A DNA stretch of 64,000 nt, taken from the NCBI GenBank assembly GCA_044347745.1, contig JBIKUD010000016.1:1-64000 (forward strand). The letters are read 5' to 3'. The notes beneath the pieces were generated by a model. It was not told the origin of the DNA. It made no database searches and saw nothing but the letters and a program-made list of their open reading frames with translations. A program made the translations under genes and the position numbers. The DNA is from JAIBBV01 sp044347745 (lineage in GTDB: Bacteria > Bdellovibrionota_C > UBA2361 > JAFLCA01). This document shows, piece by piece, positions 35,601-44,137 of this stretch. Each line of letters opens with the position of its first letter. Positions within the stretch are counted from its first letter, which is position 1.

Positions 35601-38476
35601 TCCTAAACAGCGATACGGTGCTTCAGCCTGAGTGGCTTAGACCAATGACCACTATTTTAGACTCGGAGCCACAGGTGGCAATAGTGGGTAATAAACATAT
35701 TTATCCAGATAGCCAAAAGCTTCATCATGCAGGCATTTGTTTTAATTCCGAGAAGATGAATTCTCACTATCTGGTGGGCGTAGAAAAAGATGACCCTCGG
35801 GTTCAATTCCGTCGCGACTTTCAAGCGGTGAACGGGGCATGTTTCCTTGTTAGGAGAGATCTATTCAACAGCTTAGGTGGCTTTGATACTTCTTATAAAA
35901 ATGGATGTGAGGAAGTAGAGCTTTGTCTTAAGGCAAAAGATCGGGGATTTAGGGTGGTCTACACCCCTGAGAGTGTCATATTTCATCACGGGCAACGAAG
36001 CCCTGGGCGCGGCACCCACGATGATAAAAATATGGCGCTTTTTATGTCGCGCTGGGCAGATAAAATTAAACCAGACGTCGAAATCTTGCAGTCGCAAGAT
36101 GAGGCGCATCTGAGGATGCTGCGAGCTTCTCAAGTTGAAGAGCAAGGCAAGCGGAGAATCGCTATACTGAGCACCTTTAATCAGGCCTGTGGCATTGCGC
36201 AGCATACTCAAGAACTACGCAGCGTACTCACTCGTGCAATTGAAAACAATTCGAGCTTTGACCCCTGTGTGTATGTGCTTGCTGAAAATACTCCTCATAA
36301 AATGGGGGTTGATTCATTTTGGGTTCGCAGATGCTGGAACAAAAATGACAAGAACTTTGAAGTTTTGAAAAAGGAACTTCAAGACCTGAAGATAGGCATT
36401 TTGCATGTGCAATTTCAAAGTGGGTTGCTTGGCAACTCAGCAATATTGGAACTGGCTAAATTTGCACAAGGACAGAGTATTAAGGTATTTGTTACCTTTC
36501 ATTCATCTGAAACTGATTTGCCACTTTGCGCCGCTCTTACAAATGTTTCGCACGGAGCTTTTGTCCATTTGGAGCAGTCGAAGGTGCGGATTGTTTCCGC
36601 GGGAGGAGCTCCAGATAAGATACAAGTTGTTGGTCTTGGAATGCGCAGCAAAATTGAACCACTGCTTTCGCGCGAACAGGCTCGTGCAGTTTGCGGAATT
36701 CCTGTCGATCTTAAGCTTATTTCTTCGTTTGGATTCTTGGAGCCTCATAAGGGAGTTCTCGAAACTATTGAGGCTTTGCCGGAGATTCTTAAGTCGCAGC
36801 ATGCTGCGTTTATGTTCCTTGGTGTGGGGCATCCAGCAAATCCGCAGAGCGGCGAGTACCTAAATCGATGCCGTGCTAAGGCTAAGGAGCTTGGCATAGA
36901 AAATAGGGTCGTTTTTGCTGATGGCTATTTAGCGGAAAAGTCTGTTTCGCAGTATCTCCTTGCATCGGATGTAGTTGTAATGAACTACCAACTAAACCGC
37001 AATGAAGCTTCGGCAGCAGCCGCTTTCGCACTAGCTCACCAACGTCCGCTCGTGTGTAGCGCTATGCCGCCATTTAAGCCGCTAACTGGTTGCACTATGC
37101 AGACTTCACAGCAAATAGGTTTAGCTGCTGCTATACACGCGGTTCTTAGTAACGATCAATTTGCTCAATATTTGGTCGCCGAGGGGATTCAATACCAACA
37201 ACAGAACACTTTTGAGCAGTTGGCTCAATCAATTTTACGTGCATATTCAAACACTGGAGTGGAAAGAGCTGAGACCCAGGAAATTGGAGATAAGGTTATT
37301 GGGGTTGATGGTCGTACGCTTACTTTAAGGCAGTCGATCCAAAGAGGGATTGGACATTATAGTTTTCATCACTTGAACGCGATGATTGAATTCCGTCCTG
37401 GCTGGAAGTTTAAAATATTTGCGGAGCCTCGAGAACATTCCGAGGACTATTCACTGCTGGATAAACTTTCACGGCATCCGAATGTTGAGGTGCACGAAAT
37501 TTCTCAAGTAAGATCGCATAAGCTAGACCTTTTCCATATTCTAGATCCCATGAATTTAATGGAAGGAATTGATAACCCCTTCCACATGACGGATGGTGTG
37601 AAGCGCACAGTAGTTTTTTATGATTTAATTCCGCTTTGCCGGAGAAGTGAGCACTTTGATACGTGGAGGCCTTCCACTCGCTTGGGCTACATGCAGCGTT
37701 TAAAGGAGTTGCCGAGCCGATGTGAGAATATTTTTGCTATTTCACAGCATACTGCCCGTGACCTACAAGAACACGCGGGAGTTGCTCCCTCCCAAATCTC
37801 AGTAGTTTTGGCAGGGCTTAACCGTTCTGGCGCTCCCCTGCCTGGTGAGGAGCAAATAAGACGGGTGGTGAATAAGTATCAGATTAACCAGCCCTACTTC
37901 TTGACTGTGGGCGCTCTTGATTCACATAAGAATTTTGCCGCTGTTGGAAACTCATTTCTTGCGGCTCAAGAAAAGACACCAATGACCCTGGTTATTGTGG
38001 GGGGAATGAATGATGGAGCAAAACGTAAAATCAAAGAAACGTTCGACCAAAAAGGCGTAAAAAACGTTGTCTTCACCGGTTATGTGCCTCGTGAAGAACT
38101 GGAATGTTTATATTCGGGAGCTCGAGGACTTGTGTACCCGTCACTGTATGAGGGTTTTGGATTTCCTGTGCTTGAAGCAATGGCCTCAGGCTGCCCTGTA
38201 ATTACCTCGGACGTTACGTCTATTCCCGAAGTGACTGGCAAGGCTGCCCTGATGTTTCCACCAAATGACATTAAAGGAATTGCGGGCGCGATGGTATCGC
38301 TGGCACAAAATGACGCATTGCGTAGTGAGTTAATTGCCAAGGGACGTGCTCAGGCGGCCCAGTTTACTTGGGAGAAAGTTGCGCAGGCCATCTGCTTTAA
38401 GATTGAGGATCTTTTAAGACCTTCTGCCTGCCATAATAAACAACAAGCAACAGCAACATCGCCAGTAGTGAGGTAA
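32618..38476 (+). CDS. 1952-aa protein with six glycosyltransferase modules
   Basis: One unbroken frame. Approximate layout: residues 20-285, a GT-A-like module (TLVFSKDRPLQLDGTL, FLVDDNIFV); 291-530, GT2 (VAVVIPCYNQ, VDDGSPDNT, LDSDDKLEP, GYEDWNFW); 556-790, GT2 (SVIVPTFNRPELL, VVDDAG, LDDDDVY, RYEDWEFW); 830-905, helical TPR-like linker; 911-1150, GT2 of rhamnosyltransferase type (SVIVPLYNALEYT, VVDNASTDGT, NSDTVLQPEW); 1178-1550, GT-B/GT4 (GFLEPHKGVLETIEAL, ASDVVVMNYQ); 1557-1940, GT4 (GALDSHKNF, YPSLYEGFGFPVLEAMASG). It could build several linkages of one glycan. The start is either 32618 or 32645. Its last 80 bp overlap the tail of the YfhO-type gene. Confidence 0.9.
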   Translation: MPDIIEINCMAALQSLVTLVFSKDRPLQLDGTLRSFFARVQEKDALVTVLYTTSSSAQEQMYQNVQREFPQVRFVRESKFKTNLLEAIRGFSSVLFLVDDNIFVRNFSLNEIIALLESNPQALGYSLRLGRNTTYCYSLNKPQALPHFRTCGQSQLAFSWVGAECDFGYPLEVSSSVYRIKDIGSLLESLEYKNPNSFEARLSECISQFQLSLPELICAPLSLTFCAPINKVQSEANNRAGEEFGLSAEHLAEKYAENLRLDVDAFQNFTPNACHQEVELKLKAVPTSIGPKVAVVIPCYNQAQYLREAVESVVAQTYPHWECFIVDDGSPDNTQEVARELMATYSKFPIFLVKKTNGGLSDARNYGIAASMAEFILPLDSDDKLEPQAIEVLLGALLKDPSYAIAYPNYRRFGADSIEVRCIPEREFLNPGRPENGLPYSSLYRRQVWEKAGGYNTNMTWGYEDWNFWLSAYANGFRARQVDQMLFCYRVKPGSMLTNALKHDAELKSQLVLNNSSLFDEASRAWANSIGGTKGSRKAPPQPSEVQIEKYSQVEAPIVSVIVPTFNRPELLQRALASIHAQTISSYEVIVVDDAGSVSAKEVCDKDNSGKVSYIRHAENKGLAASRNTGIRSAKGKYIAYLDDDDVYLPAHLELALKTLEAQKAEVVFTRASKVSYRKTATGLERGAVSSYEPVSYSRERLATSNFIPVLCVVHSRQLALEAGLFDETLARYEDWEFWIRLSEKSHFTAIDQVTAEVTWMQDGSTMTSAGREAFDWAEIKVLLKHRQGLKYSASTLTQIDRQLQQAFERLKKSAFAHLASGRRDHYQLFRSGSIADCQRVLTEHLPQSEKFAADILELLALLSVQAADFAGAKTSLRAALKSDSNRESVRLLLETLESEVSDVTSAQVGPKVSVIVPLYNALEYTKEMFRSFFAHTDANAYELIVVDNASTDGTREYLKTLPASAQIILNESNQNFAGACNIGASKARGQYLLFLNSDTVLQPEWLRPMTTILDSEPQVAIVGNKHIYPDSQKLHHAGICFNSEKMNSHYLVGVEKDDPRVQFRRDFQAVNGACFLVRRDLFNSLGGFDTSYKNGCEEVELCLKAKDRGFRVVYTPESVIFHHGQRSPGRGTHDDKNMALFMSRWADKIKPDVEILQSQDEAHLRMLRASQVEEQGKRRIAILSTFNQACGIAQHTQELRSVLTRAIENNSSFDPCVYVLAENTPHKMGVDSFWVRRCWNKNDKNFEVLKKELQDLKIGILHVQFQSGLLGNSAILELAKFAQGQSIKVFVTFHSSETDLPLCAALTNVSHGAFVHLEQSKVRIVSAGGAPDKIQVVGLGMRSKIEPLLSREQARAVCGIPVDLKLISSFGFLEPHKGVLETIEALPEILKSQHAAFMFLGVGHPANPQSGEYLNRCRAKAKELGIENRVVFADGYLAEKSVSQYLLASDVVVMNYQLNRNEASAAAAFALAHQRPLVCSAMPPFKPLTGCTMQTSQQIGLAAAIHAVLSNDQFAQYLVAEGIQYQQQNTFEQLAQSILRAYSNTGVERAETQEIGDKVIGVDGRTLTLRQSIQRGIGHYSFHHLNAMIEFRPGWKFKIFAEPREHSEDYSLLDKLSRHPNVEVHEISQVRSHKLDLFHILDPMNLMEGIDNPFHMTDGVKRTVVFYDLIPLCRRSEHFDTWRPSTRLGYMQRLKELPSRCENIFAISQHTARDLQEHAGVAPSQISVVLAGLNRSGAPLPGEEQIRRVVNKYQINQPYFLTVGALDSHKNFAAVGNSFLAAQEKTPMTLVIVGGMNDGAKRKIKETFDQKGVKNVVFTGYVPREELECLYSGARGLVYPSLYEGFGFPVLEAMASGCPVITSDVTSIPEVTGKAALMFPPNDIKGIAGAMVSLAQNDALRSELIAKGRAQAAQFTWEKVAQAICFKIEDLLRPSACHNKQQATATSPVVR

Positions 38477-40664
38477 CAGAAATAAAAGCACCAATTCGGT
38501 ACATGGTGGGCTGGTAGCTTAGCTCTATGTTGCTGTCTCCTTCAGGAAGGATAAGCGCCCGAGTGAAGTAGTTAGCGCGAAGGATGGATGCTGGGGCGGT
38601 ATTTATTCGAGCATTCCAATTTTTGTCGTAGGCGTCATTAATTACCAATACCTGACCTGCGCGCGCATTGCGTACGTGCACCTCCACGGAGTTGGCTGAG
38701 TAACGCGAGAGCTGCACCTGCTCATTCCCTGTGTAAGGTGCCGGCTTTACTCCTTTCTCAGATAACAGCACGGTTCCAAGATTTAATTGCTTCTCTTTGA
38801 GCCACGAGAGAACTTTTTCTTCTCCATCTAAGCTGATTACATCTTGGGCCAAATAGACTCTTGGAAGCGCGCTCTCCAACTGATACCAGTACCCTTTTGG
38901 CTTTTTAGTTGCTACCTCAATTGGTACGAGTTTGTCATAATTTAATTGCACGGGGCTACTTACAAACTGTACTGAAAATAGGGCGAGAAAAGAAACTCGA
39001 AGTTCTCGAGGCAATGACTCAAAAATTGAGTGTAAAAGTTCCATTTCCTGGGTGTTAAGTGAGCCAGGCATATTTAAATTAGCGATATTGTGGAACTGGC
39101 TCGTGCTGAGTGACAGAAGGTAACTTTTGGTAGCGACTTCCTCAAGCACTCGCTGTTCTTCTTTTAATCCATGATTGTTTGCATAGATGCGTAGAGGCAT
39201 TGGCGCTGTTTTTAGTTGTTTCAGCACGGCAGGTGCTTGGGTAATTTCGCGCCAAGGGACTGTGGGCAATAGACTTGCGTGTGCTCTCGCAATAAGAAAA
39301 AAACAGAGTGCCGCAGCGCTTATTGAAGCCACTTTTGGCAAACGGTGGCTTAGCGCAAGCAAAAGCGTAAGTGCAAAAAGTGAGAGGAGTAATAGGCGAG
39401 ATTCGCTCATAAAAAGCGTGGTGAATTCAATTTCCAAAATTTGTCCAATGAAAACACCGACAGCTAGTATAGCCATAAGAGTAATGAGGAACTTTCGAGA
39501 GGCCGGTTCATTTTGAAGAGCCGCAGCCCCATAACTAATTCCGATGCACACAAAAAAATGGAAAAGAATGAGTGCTTTTTCTGGATAACGAATGGATTGC
39601 AGTATTGGTGTTGCTGACACGAGTTCCTCTGCCCCAGGAATGTATTTCCCAAATGAAAGTAGTAAGGGGAAGAGGAGCAAAATAAGCGCGCTACAGATTT
39701 TAGAAGTTGTTCGTTTTAAAAATGCGAGAGGCAGAAGAAGAAGCGCCGGACCATAATAAAGAGATTGATTCCAGGGTATTTCGCTAAATTCTCCACGCCA
39801 AAATTCGGGATACCACATCTCCCCTGTCGAAAAATTAAAATAGTGACGCGGCAAAAGTAGCCCGATGAGAGACTGCGGTGCCTGTGAGAATCGTAATGTG
39901 CTCGAGCTATGTAATCCCTGTGCGCGGGAGGAGTTAGCGAGAAGCTCTATAAAAGGCAGGAGCTGAATAGCAACGAGCGCTGCCGCACATAGGCCGCTTA
40001 TCAAAACTTGGGCATAAAATGAAAAAAGAGTATGTCGAGGAGTATAGAGATACGCACTAAGGAAAATTGCTAAGAACGTAAGAGCAGCTAACTCTGGAAC
40101 TCCGCCCAAAAAGAGTAAGGAGATGCAGATGGATAGATAGATACTGTTTGGCAGGTTTGCCTGCTTTTTTAGTTTTAAGGCGCGCCAAAATACCCAGGGC
40201 ATCCAAGCCATGGTCTGGAATGTATTTGCCATGGTGTCGATGCTGGCTGCCGGTCCAGCAAAACTGCCGATTGCACTAGCAAAGAGGCAGGCACTCCAGG
40301 GAAGCGCTAAAGCTCTTAGGAGCCCGAGTATTCCGAGAGCTAAAATAAAATGGTGAAACGCGATACTAAAATTAAATCCAAATGGTTCTGGCAAAAGCCT
40401 CAATACATAATTGGGCGGATACCAAGTTCCCATCAGAATGTCTGCTGCGTGCGGTTTTCCCAAAACTTGATATGGATTCCATAGAGGAGGCCAATCACTG
40501 GCCGCAAGTACACGGCTTGCATGCTCCATCGGCAATACAAAACTGAGAAGGTCACGGTATACAAATGATGCCGGGGTAAAGAGAATATGGCGGTATAAAA
40601 TGATACTCAGAGCTGCAAGCAGCGTAGTGCAGGCCAGAGCTGGCAGTCTGTTATTGGCTGGCAT
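38397..40664 (-). CDS. YfhO-family polytopic membrane protein (GT-C-like)
   Basis: 755 aa with about a dozen membrane helices up to residue 470, a soluble region, then one last helix (ISVTSLLAMLLLLVVYYG). The luminal-loop RDLLSFVLPMEH and the C-terminal block VLVINDAYDKNWNARINTAP with LILPEGDSNIELSYQP are the YfhO pattern (DAYYPGW...DGkp...G.h.v.f.Y.P). YfhO proteins are GT-C-fold and are thought to use polyprenyl-phosphate sugars. Next to a six-module transferase and methyltransferases it is most likely involved in glycan assembly or decoration. Its 3' end overlaps the giant gene by 80 bp tail-to-tail. Confidence 0.82.
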   Translation of the reverse strand: MPANNRLPALACTTLLAALSIILYRHILFTPASFVYRDLLSFVLPMEHASRVLAASDWPPLWNPYQVLGKPHAADILMGTWYPPNYVLRLLPEPFGFNFSIAFHHFILALGILGLLRALALPWSACLFASAIGSFAGPAASIDTMANTFQTMAWMPWVFWRALKLKKQANLPNSIYLSICISLLFLGGVPELAALTFLAIFLSAYLYTPRHTLFSFYAQVLISGLCAAALVAIQLLPFIELLANSSRAQGLHSSSTLRFSQAPQSLIGLLLPRHYFNFSTGEMWYPEFWRGEFSEIPWNQSLYYGPALLLLPLAFLKRTTSKICSALILLLFPLLLSFGKYIPGAEELVSATPILQSIRYPEKALILFHFFVCIGISYGAAALQNEPASRKFLITLMAILAVGVFIGQILEIEFTTLFMSESRLLLLSLFALTLLLALSHRLPKVASISAAALCFFLIARAHASLLPTVPWREITQAPAVLKQLKTAPMPLRIYANNHGLKEEQRVLEEVATKSYLLSLSTSQFHNIANLNMPGSLNTQEMELLHSIFESLPRELRVSFLALFSVQFVSSPVQLNYDKLVPIEVATKKPKGYWYQLESALPRVYLAQDVISLDGEEKVLSWLKEKQLNLGTVLLSEKGVKPAPYTGNEQVQLSRYSANSVEVHVRNARAGQVLVINDAYDKNWNARINTAPASILRANYFTRALILPEGDSNIELSYQPTMYRIGAFISVTSLLAMLLLLVVYYGRQKVLKDPQS

Positions 40665-40706
40665 AGAGTTTAGGTGGCAGCAGGGGCACAGTTTTTAAAA
40701 GCAGAA

Positions 40707-40788
40707 TTTACCACAGAGAACTCAAAGACCACAGAGGGGAAAGTTTTGAGATTTTTCACTTCGTGGTCTTAGAGGTCTCAGTGGTAAA
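40707..40788. repeat. Imperfect inverted repeat of the ACCACAGAG family
   Basis: A left arm TTTACCACAGAGAACTCAAAGACCAC (40707-40732, given here in parts: TTTACCAC, AGAG, CTCAAAGACCAC) pairs with GTGGTCTTAGAGGTCTCAG and GTGGTAAA (40763-40788), with four mismatches over 26 bp and a spacer of about 30 bp. It stands between the YfhO gene start and the end of the methyltransferase gene. Confidence 0.75.
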
Positions 40789-40864
40789 AAACTCCCTGAC
40801 CTTGGCGAGGGTTACTCAGCCGAAGCGCTAGATTCAGCATCTCCCCTGCTCATTTGAGCTAACT

Positions 40865-43126
40865 TCATTTGCCTAAAATCTGCTCAAGCTGCTGCTTGAG
40901 AGTTCTTAATCCATCGTGGCCCGGAGCAATTTTGAGTGCATCAATTACAAAAGGCAAAGCTCCTTTAAAATCTTTGCGATCTACTAAATGCAAGGCAGCA
41001 TTAATGTAAGTCTCTAAATTGAGAGGATTATCAAAAATTTTCTTCTGATAATTCTGCATCGCAGGGTCTTGATGCTCAGGTTTTGAGTGATTCGGTTTAA
41101 TAGCCTCAACAAAGTACCCTACCGTGAAAGCTTCATTAAATTGCGAATCATCGAGCTTAAAGAAAAGCCGCGGTAATGTTTGCGAAAGTAACTCAAGCAG
41201 TGCTGGTGTTTGCCCACCAGCTACTTGAGAATTTCCTGCAAAGGTCTGAGCTGCGCGCGCACATTCCTGGGCTAAATGTTTGAAAAAGCCCCCATTGGGA
41301 GTAATTTCTGACAACTCAAGCCCAAACTGCTTGCCAAAATGCTGATACCAGTACGGAGTGTAGCCGCCGTAAAAATGATAAGGCAGTTGGTGGAGGCCCG
41401 AACCCAAAGGCGCGGTGATCCAAATTTTTCCACCTGGTTTTACAATGCGAGCCAGTTCTTTATAAGCGGCAATTGGCTCTGGCACGTGTTCAAATACTTC
41501 AGTGCAGATAATTGCATCAAAACTTGCGTCTGGTACCGGAATTGAAACAATGTCAGAAACGTAATCAATGTGCCCGTATTGGGTTGTTCCACCAAGCTTT
41601 TCACCCTCGTATTGTTTAAAGTCGTGAGTTTTATAATCGCAATGTGAGAAAAGATGCCGATACGGGCAAGTGCCAGCTCCTACATCCAGAATTTTTGAGC
41701 CTGGAGGCAAGGTGCCTGCCTTCGCTGCAACCCAAACATCCCTGCCCTTCTGGTTAAAATCGTAAATTTCTTCAATTGGATTTGTTGCAAGTGGAAGCTG
41801 CTGTGCATTTGGAAGTAAGGCCGCCGGTGAATTTGCCGAAGGCGCTGAAGTTTTCGTTGTATTCTGAGCGTAAGTGGCGCTGCCACCGGCTAGAAGGTCT
41901 CGAAGCTGTGCCCTCCACACTTCAAAGGTAGGCCGCTCTGCATCGGCTACCGTATTTTCCCACAAGAGGCTTTCAGCTTTTGAAACTAACTGTTCTGGGG
42001 AAAGATCTTCAGTTTTTGTGGCAAGCGCATGCACATTACAGAGAAACGGTTCGTGAGGCCAACTCGTGGAGTTCGTCTCTACTCTTCCGAATCCTAGTGT
42101 TTTAAGCGTATGTTCAAAGCGCTCAGGAAACCATTGTTCCACGTGATACGCCCAGCCAGCGGCTTGGTCACCAGTTAAGTGCCGCACAGTTCCCATTTTT
42201 ACGCGCCAATTGGTATTTGCCACGAGATTGCGCGCGGAACCCATAAGATCGGGCGTTTCAATATGTAGTTTGCCCCCAACTTTAAGCCAGCTATGCCACT
42301 TAACGAGCATTGCTAAAGCGGTGACTCTACTAAAGTGCTCAAAGACATGGTGCAACCTAATTTCATCAACACTATTGCGTGGAAGTCTCATGGCAATAAT
42401 GTCGGTGAAAATATCGGCTTTTACCTGCATGACGTTGTGTTCAGTGGGCGGGTAATCAACGTTTATGTAGTCGTTAAATTTTTGTTCGCCACAACCAAGA
42501 TGCAGGCGTAAGGGGAGTCCGGGTTGCCAGAGACGTTTCTGGGTCAGTTCATCTAAAAATGGAAAGCCTGCTGCGGCTGTTGTTTGTGAGTGTAGATTCA
42601 TAGGTGTTTCCTTTGCTGCTGAAGAACTTGTGGGGTTCTGTGAGATTATGAAGGCTGGAACGGATTGTATTTCGGGAATATCTGCGAGCCCTTCAAGTGT
42701 CGGAGTTGCTACTCCTAAAAGTCGTAGCGAGTCGGTTAGGGCCGCTAAAATGCGCCAGCCGTTTTCAAGGCCAGGTAGTTCTAGGTTTGCGACCAGGGTT
42801 TGAGTATTTGTTAGTCGCGGCAAGACTGCGGCACTAGGCAACTGGTAGATTGATTGCGCACTTCGCACAATAAATTGCACAGCCTCTGGTGCTTGTAGTT
42901 CAATGAGCAAGTCGCGTAAAAAATTAAAGCGATCGGGGCTAATGATAGCGTTTAGGTGAGCGAGGATATAAAAGAATTTTAGAGCCGATTCAGGCGACTT
43001 AGGCACCACGCGCACTTGGGTACAAAGATAGTTAAGCAGGTCGTGTTGGCTGCTGCGTGCCGAATCTCCTAATTCCGTGTTGACCGCTTCAACAACTTGC
43101 CGAGCGGTGTTGATACTAAAGTCCAT
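40865..43126 (-). CDS. Two-domain SAM-dependent methyltransferase with helical ends
   Basis: 753 aa: helical N-terminal region (1-190); first methyltransferase (about 200-370) with LRLHLGCGEQKFNDYINVD and an LHHVFEHF motif; a Ser/Ala/Pro linker (about 425-460); second class I methyltransferase (about 465-650) with SKILDVGAGTCPYRHLF and FDAIICTEVFEHVPEP; and a short TPR-like tail (about 690-750). The two domains are of different subtype, not a recent duplication. The setting beside glycosyltransferases suggests methylation of a glycan. Substrate unknown. Confidence 0.85.
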   Translation of the reverse strand: MDFSINTARQVVEAVNTELGDSARSSQHDLLNYLCTQVRVVPKSPESALKFFYILAHLNAIISPDRFNFLRDLLIELQAPEAVQFIVRSAQSIYQLPSAAVLPRLTNTQTLVANLELPGLENGWRILAALTDSLRLLGVATPTLEGLADIPEIQSVPAFIISQNPTSSSAAKETPMNLHSQTTAAAGFPFLDELTQKRLWQPGLPLRLHLGCGEQKFNDYINVDYPPTEHNVMQVKADIFTDIIAMRLPRNSVDEIRLHHVFEHFSRVTALAMLVKWHSWLKVGGKLHIETPDLMGSARNLVANTNWRVKMGTVRHLTGDQAAGWAYHVEQWFPERFEHTLKTLGFGRVETNSTSWPHEPFLCNVHALATKTEDLSPEQLVSKAESLLWENTVADAERPTFEVWRAQLRDLLAGGSATYAQNTTKTSAPSANSPAALLPNAQQLPLATNPIEEIYDFNQKGRDVWVAAKAGTLPPGSKILDVGAGTCPYRHLFSHCDYKTHDFKQYEGEKLGGTTQYGHIDYVSDIVSIPVPDASFDAIICTEVFEHVPEPIAAYKELARIVKPGGKIWITAPLGSGLHQLPYHFYGGYTPYWYQHFGKQFGLELSEITPNGGFFKHLAQECARAAQTFAGNSQVAGGQTPALLELLSQTLPRLFFKLDDSQFNEAFTVGYFVEAIKPNHSKPEHQDPAMQNYQKKIFDNPLNLETYINAALHLVDRKDFKGALPFVIDALKIAPGHDGLRTLKQQLEQILGK

Positions 43127-43340
43127 GGGCTGGCTTAAGTTCTTAATATTGTTATGAAAAAATGCCCTCTATTCGGCTCGACACACTGCGCCAAGTCTTA
43201 AGATTAGATGCGCTAAGGTGCCAAAATTCTTCATTCTTTTTGGTAGGTTGGGGCTGTTTAGATGGGCACAAGGGAACAAAAAGAGTAAGGACCGAACTTG
43301 TAGCGACTCCAAAAATACCGTGACAAAAAAAGGGTCCCAA

Positions 43341-43397
43341 AAGAAAAGTCCAGCCCGGCACCGCGAGGTCCTTTGTGGGGACAACGCGATGCCGGGC
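43341..43397 (-). terminator. Long terminator hairpin of the GC-rich gene
   Basis: GCCCGGCA (43353-43360) pairs with TGCCGGGC (43390-43397), with inner CGCG and GTCC/GGAC pairs that lengthen the stem. On the minus strand it leads into a T-rich stretch (CTTTTCTTTT, 43350-43341). It is 12 bp past the stop of the gene ending at 43409. Confidence 0.8.
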
Positions 43398-43408
43398 CAG
43401 GAGGCGAT

Positions 43409-44137
43409 CTAGCTGAGTGCCGTCTCGAAGTTGCCCGGCTGCCTGGTCAGTTGCTTCAGTTGCTCTACGATGCGTTTCGCCGCGTTTGTGGCCATCCCCA
43501 GGTAGTAAGGGAAGGGCGCCACGTTGCCAACGAGCTTGTCGCTCCCTTGGAAGGTGAGCCACAGCTTCGAGAGGCGTTCGTGATCCAGTGCAACCTCGGC
43601 GTGCAAGTCGTACTGTCCGAAGCCGAGATCGATGCTGCGTAGCGGGATGACGAAGGCGTGAACCGGTGCCTCTCGGAACAGCTCGATCCGTTCTTCGTGC
43701 GTCATCGTTGCCGGATCCATGGCGTATTCGGCCTTGATGCTGGTGAGGTACGCTGCTCTAGCCCTACCGCCTTCGGCGATGAGGCTTTCGACAACGTAGT
43801 CCACGACTTCGGGCACCGGGTCAGAAGTGACCGAGATGCCGAAGATCTGGAGCTGCAGGTGCTGGGCCGCACGCCTCAGGTCTCCGAGCCAAAGCCCGAA
43901 GGGGAAGGTGAGTCCTTCGACGCTGAGGTACGACGGACCGGAGGGGTTGACTCTGGCTGCCACGGTCTTGCCGTCGACTTGCATCTCGAAGTTGAAGGCC
44001 GGGAAGCTCGGGCGACCCTTTTCGATGTGCAGGGGCAGCGGCAGCTCGGATCCTTTTGTCCTCGCTGCAGCTTCTTCGATGACTCGACGCACGAAGGTGC
44101 GCCAGTGCTGACTCAGCTCGCGCTGTTGCGCTTTCAT
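43409..44137 (-). CDS. GC-rich orphan gene, unknown function
   Basis: 242 aa from the ATG at 44137, which has AAGGAG eight bases upstream (a frame 25 codons longer starts at 44212). The protein is soluble: a Lys/Arg-rich helix first, then strands such as HIEKGRPSFPAFNFEMQVDG, and mixed alpha/beta to the end; no motif I recognise. Base composition is unlike its neighbours: 39 of 60 bases are G or C at 43921-43980, against 25 of 60 at 41041-41100. Codons favour C and G in third position. With its own strong ribosome site and terminator it is a self-contained acquired unit. No transposase or att site is visible. Confidence 0.8.
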   Translation of the reverse strand: MKAQQRELSQHWRTFVRRVIEEAAARTKGSELPLPLHIEKGRPSFPAFNFEMQVDGKTVAARVNPSGPSYLSVEGLTFPFGLWLGDLRRAAQHLQLQIFGISVTSDPVPEVVDYVVESLIAEGGRARAAYLTSIKAEYAMDPATMTHEERIELFREAPVHAFVIPLRSIDLGFGQYDLHAEVALDHERLSKLWLTFQGSDKLVGNVAPFPYYLGMATNAAKRIVEQLKQLTRQPGNFETALS

